Part shown: positions 62,936 to 64,000 of the stretch, in pieces | Numbering within the stretch: the first letter of the stretch is position 1 | Layout of the letters: each line of letters begins with the position of its first letter | Source of the DNA: Croceimicrobium sp965279135 | GTDB lineage: Bacteria; Bacteroidota; Bacteroidia; Flavobacteriales; Schleiferiaceae | Direction of reading: 5' to 3' | Length of the DNA stretch: 64,000 nucleotides | Assembly (NCBI GenBank): GCA_965279135.1 | Contig: OZ257133.1 | Location: 3,286,001 to 3,350,000 of the forward strand | Made by a program: the position numbers and the translations under genes | Notes under the pieces: generated by a model | What the model saw: the letters and a program-made list of their open reading frames with translations, nothing else | The model's database searches: none | What the model was told of the DNA's origin: nothing

Positions 62936-64000
62936 GAACGGAGTAGCTTTAGGTTTAGCCTTCTTGCACTCAACCAGGAGCTTAAAAAGCCCAGACCTAA
63001 AACAGTTATAGCCACCAAGAAAATATCTCCCATTTCCAGGGCCACAGGATAGGCATCAACGATATAGCCTTCGCCAACCGAGATCCATTGAAAGTTTTCC
63101 TGTCCGTAGACGATTAGACTTCCTATGAATATCCCAATTATGCCACCGCTTAGGCTGATGATCATGCCCAATTGAAGTATGATTGCTCTTAAGCTACTAA
63201 GAGGGGTTCCCATAGACCATAGGGTATGGAGATTTTTGCGCTTTTCGAACATGATCATCGTTAAGCTTCCAGCTATAGTAAAGGTGGCGATACTTAGTAT
63301 CAGGGCGAAAATCAGGAAGGTGAACAGGCCTTCGGTACGCATCACTTTGAGAAAACCGGCCTGAAGTTGATCCCGGTTTAAAACCCGATAATCCTCTCCC
63401 AGCAAACTAGCCAATCGCCCCTGAGCATAGTCTAAATCTACGCCTGGGTTTAGTTTGAGCTCCACTCCACTTAGCATTCCCGGTCGGTTTAAGAGTTCCT
63501 GGCAAAAGTCCAGCGGACACATTACGTACTCTTCATCAAACTCGGGTTGGATGGAGAAAATTCCCAGAGGGTAAATTCGTTCGCTGCGAAAACTCTCTGC
63601 AGAAATGCTTCCGGTTTCTTTAGGGATGAAGATGTTGAGCGGTTCCTGAAAATCACTGCGGCTAAAACCTAAATAGTAGGCCACTCCTGCCCCCATCAAT
63701 CCGTTTGGGATGGCAAGGTTTTCATCTAAGCGATAATCCCCAAATACTATGTGCTCGGAAAGCTTATTTACATTAGAGTAGTTGCGATCTACTCCCTTTA
63801 AGGTGCCGATATAATCTTTATCTCTAAAGTTGAATAGAGCCTTTTCCTCCAGTACTGCCGAATGAGCCTGAAAGAGATGCAGTCCATCAATAGCATCTAA
63901 GACAGGGTCTTCTTCGAAGAACTTTCCTTCAAAGGGAAGCACTTTAAGGTCTGGGTCAAAATCAGAATAAAAGCCACGGACCAATTGCTCTAAGCCATTG
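62932..64000 (-). CDS. FtsX/LolE-like ABC transporter permease (5' end beyond window)
   Basis: The C-terminal about 356 codons of a permease. The frame stays open to the right edge, so the true start lies outside. A periplasmic domain comes first, then three or four helices: a helix around FLIFALILSIATFTIAGSLT, the coupling segment MIMFEKRKNLHTLWSMG, QLGMIISLSGGIIGIFIG and a last helix (FLVAITVLGLGFLSSWLSA). The pattern is that of the FtsX/LolC/LolE family, so lipoprotein release or envelope export is likely. The partner ATPase is not in the window. Confidence 0.8.
   Translation of the reverse strand, partial: NGLEQLVRGFYSDFDPDLKVLPFEGKFFEEDPVLDAIDGLHLFQAHSAVLEEKALFNFRDKDYIGTLKGVDRNYSNVNKLSEHIVFGDYRLDENLAIPNGLMGAGVAYYLGFSRSDFQEPLNIFIPKETGSISAESFRSERIYPLGIFSIQPEFDEEYVMCPLDFCQELLNRPGMLSGVELKLNPGVDLDYAQGRLASLLGEDYRVLNRDQLQAGFLKVMRTEGLFTFLIFALILSIATFTIAGSLTMIMFEKRKNLHTLWSMGTPLSSLRAIILQLGMIISLSGGIIGIFIGSLIVYGQENFQWISVGEGYIVDAYPVALEMGDIFLVAITVLGLGFLSSWLSARRLNLKLLRS

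Overview
The window reads as a chromosomal segment of a free-living, probably marine member of the Bacteroidota, most likely order Flavobacteriales. The support is: several very large secreted proteins with type IX secretion (T9SS) C-terminal sorting domains of both type A and type B, a PorP/SprF protein, a cbb3 oxidase operon with a fused CcoN-CcoO, a DUF6090 protein, lipoproteins with acidic residues after the lipobox cysteine, and many upstream elements matching the Bacteroidota promoter TTG-N(about 19-23)-TAnnTTTG. I cannot name the genus from sequence alone. I see no rRNA, tRNA, insertion sequence, prophage or CRISPR array.

Layout. 1-17.7 kb is a surface/secretion block: a 2397-residue PKD adhesin overlapping a PorP/SprF gene, then three large minus-strand T9SS type A cargo proteins. 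17.8-24 kb holds a CIA30-like protein and central carbon genes (succinate dehydrogenase SdhA/SdhB without SdhC, and PEP carboxylase). 24-33.4 kb is an accessory stretch: a barrel protein, an unknown protein, an SRPBCC protein, a zinc-ribbon/CPBP-protease gene pair flanked on both sides by arrays of a roughly 115-bp imperfect palindrome, a DUF6090-TMEM175 pair, a protein with kinase-like motifs, and a lipoprotein. 33.5-46 kb holds a ViaA-like VWA protein, two candidate small RNAs, omega-amidase, exonuclease III, a large outer-membrane protein, ComF, a SIMPL protein and a modular T9SS cargo protein. 46.2-52 kb is a probable operon: Ig-like lipoprotein, OmpA lipoprotein, histidine kinase, HemW and a cyclase-family protein.

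52.5-60.9 kb is a haem and microaerobic respiration block. Divergent hemJ and hemN are followed by the minus-strand operon ccoS-ccoNO-ccoQ-ccoP-ccoG-ccoH-TauE/SafE-like-small membrane protein. ccoS (54 residues) is a short gene that is easily missed. HemN, HemJ and HemW supply or handle haem; CcoG, CcoH, CcoS and the SafE-like protein are maturation or copper-supply factors for the oxidase. The window ends with a second CPBP protease, dusB and the C-terminal part of an FtsX-like ABC permease that runs off the right edge.

The most unusual finding is at 51.96-52.47 kb. Three tandem, near-identical minus-strand units each have a TAnnTTTG-type promoter, a 35-nt invariant block starting at the predicted transcription start, and a long terminator hairpin. 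They look like a triplicated small-RNA gene of about 65 nt. A second small-RNA locus lies at 35.15-35.43 kb, where one unit has a textbook promoter (TTTG-N19-TATTTTTG) plus terminator and the other shares the GTTAAGGT element of the triplet. Other unusual features are the palindrome arrays around the CPBP cassette and three LytTR-like direct repeats in a convergent intergenic region.
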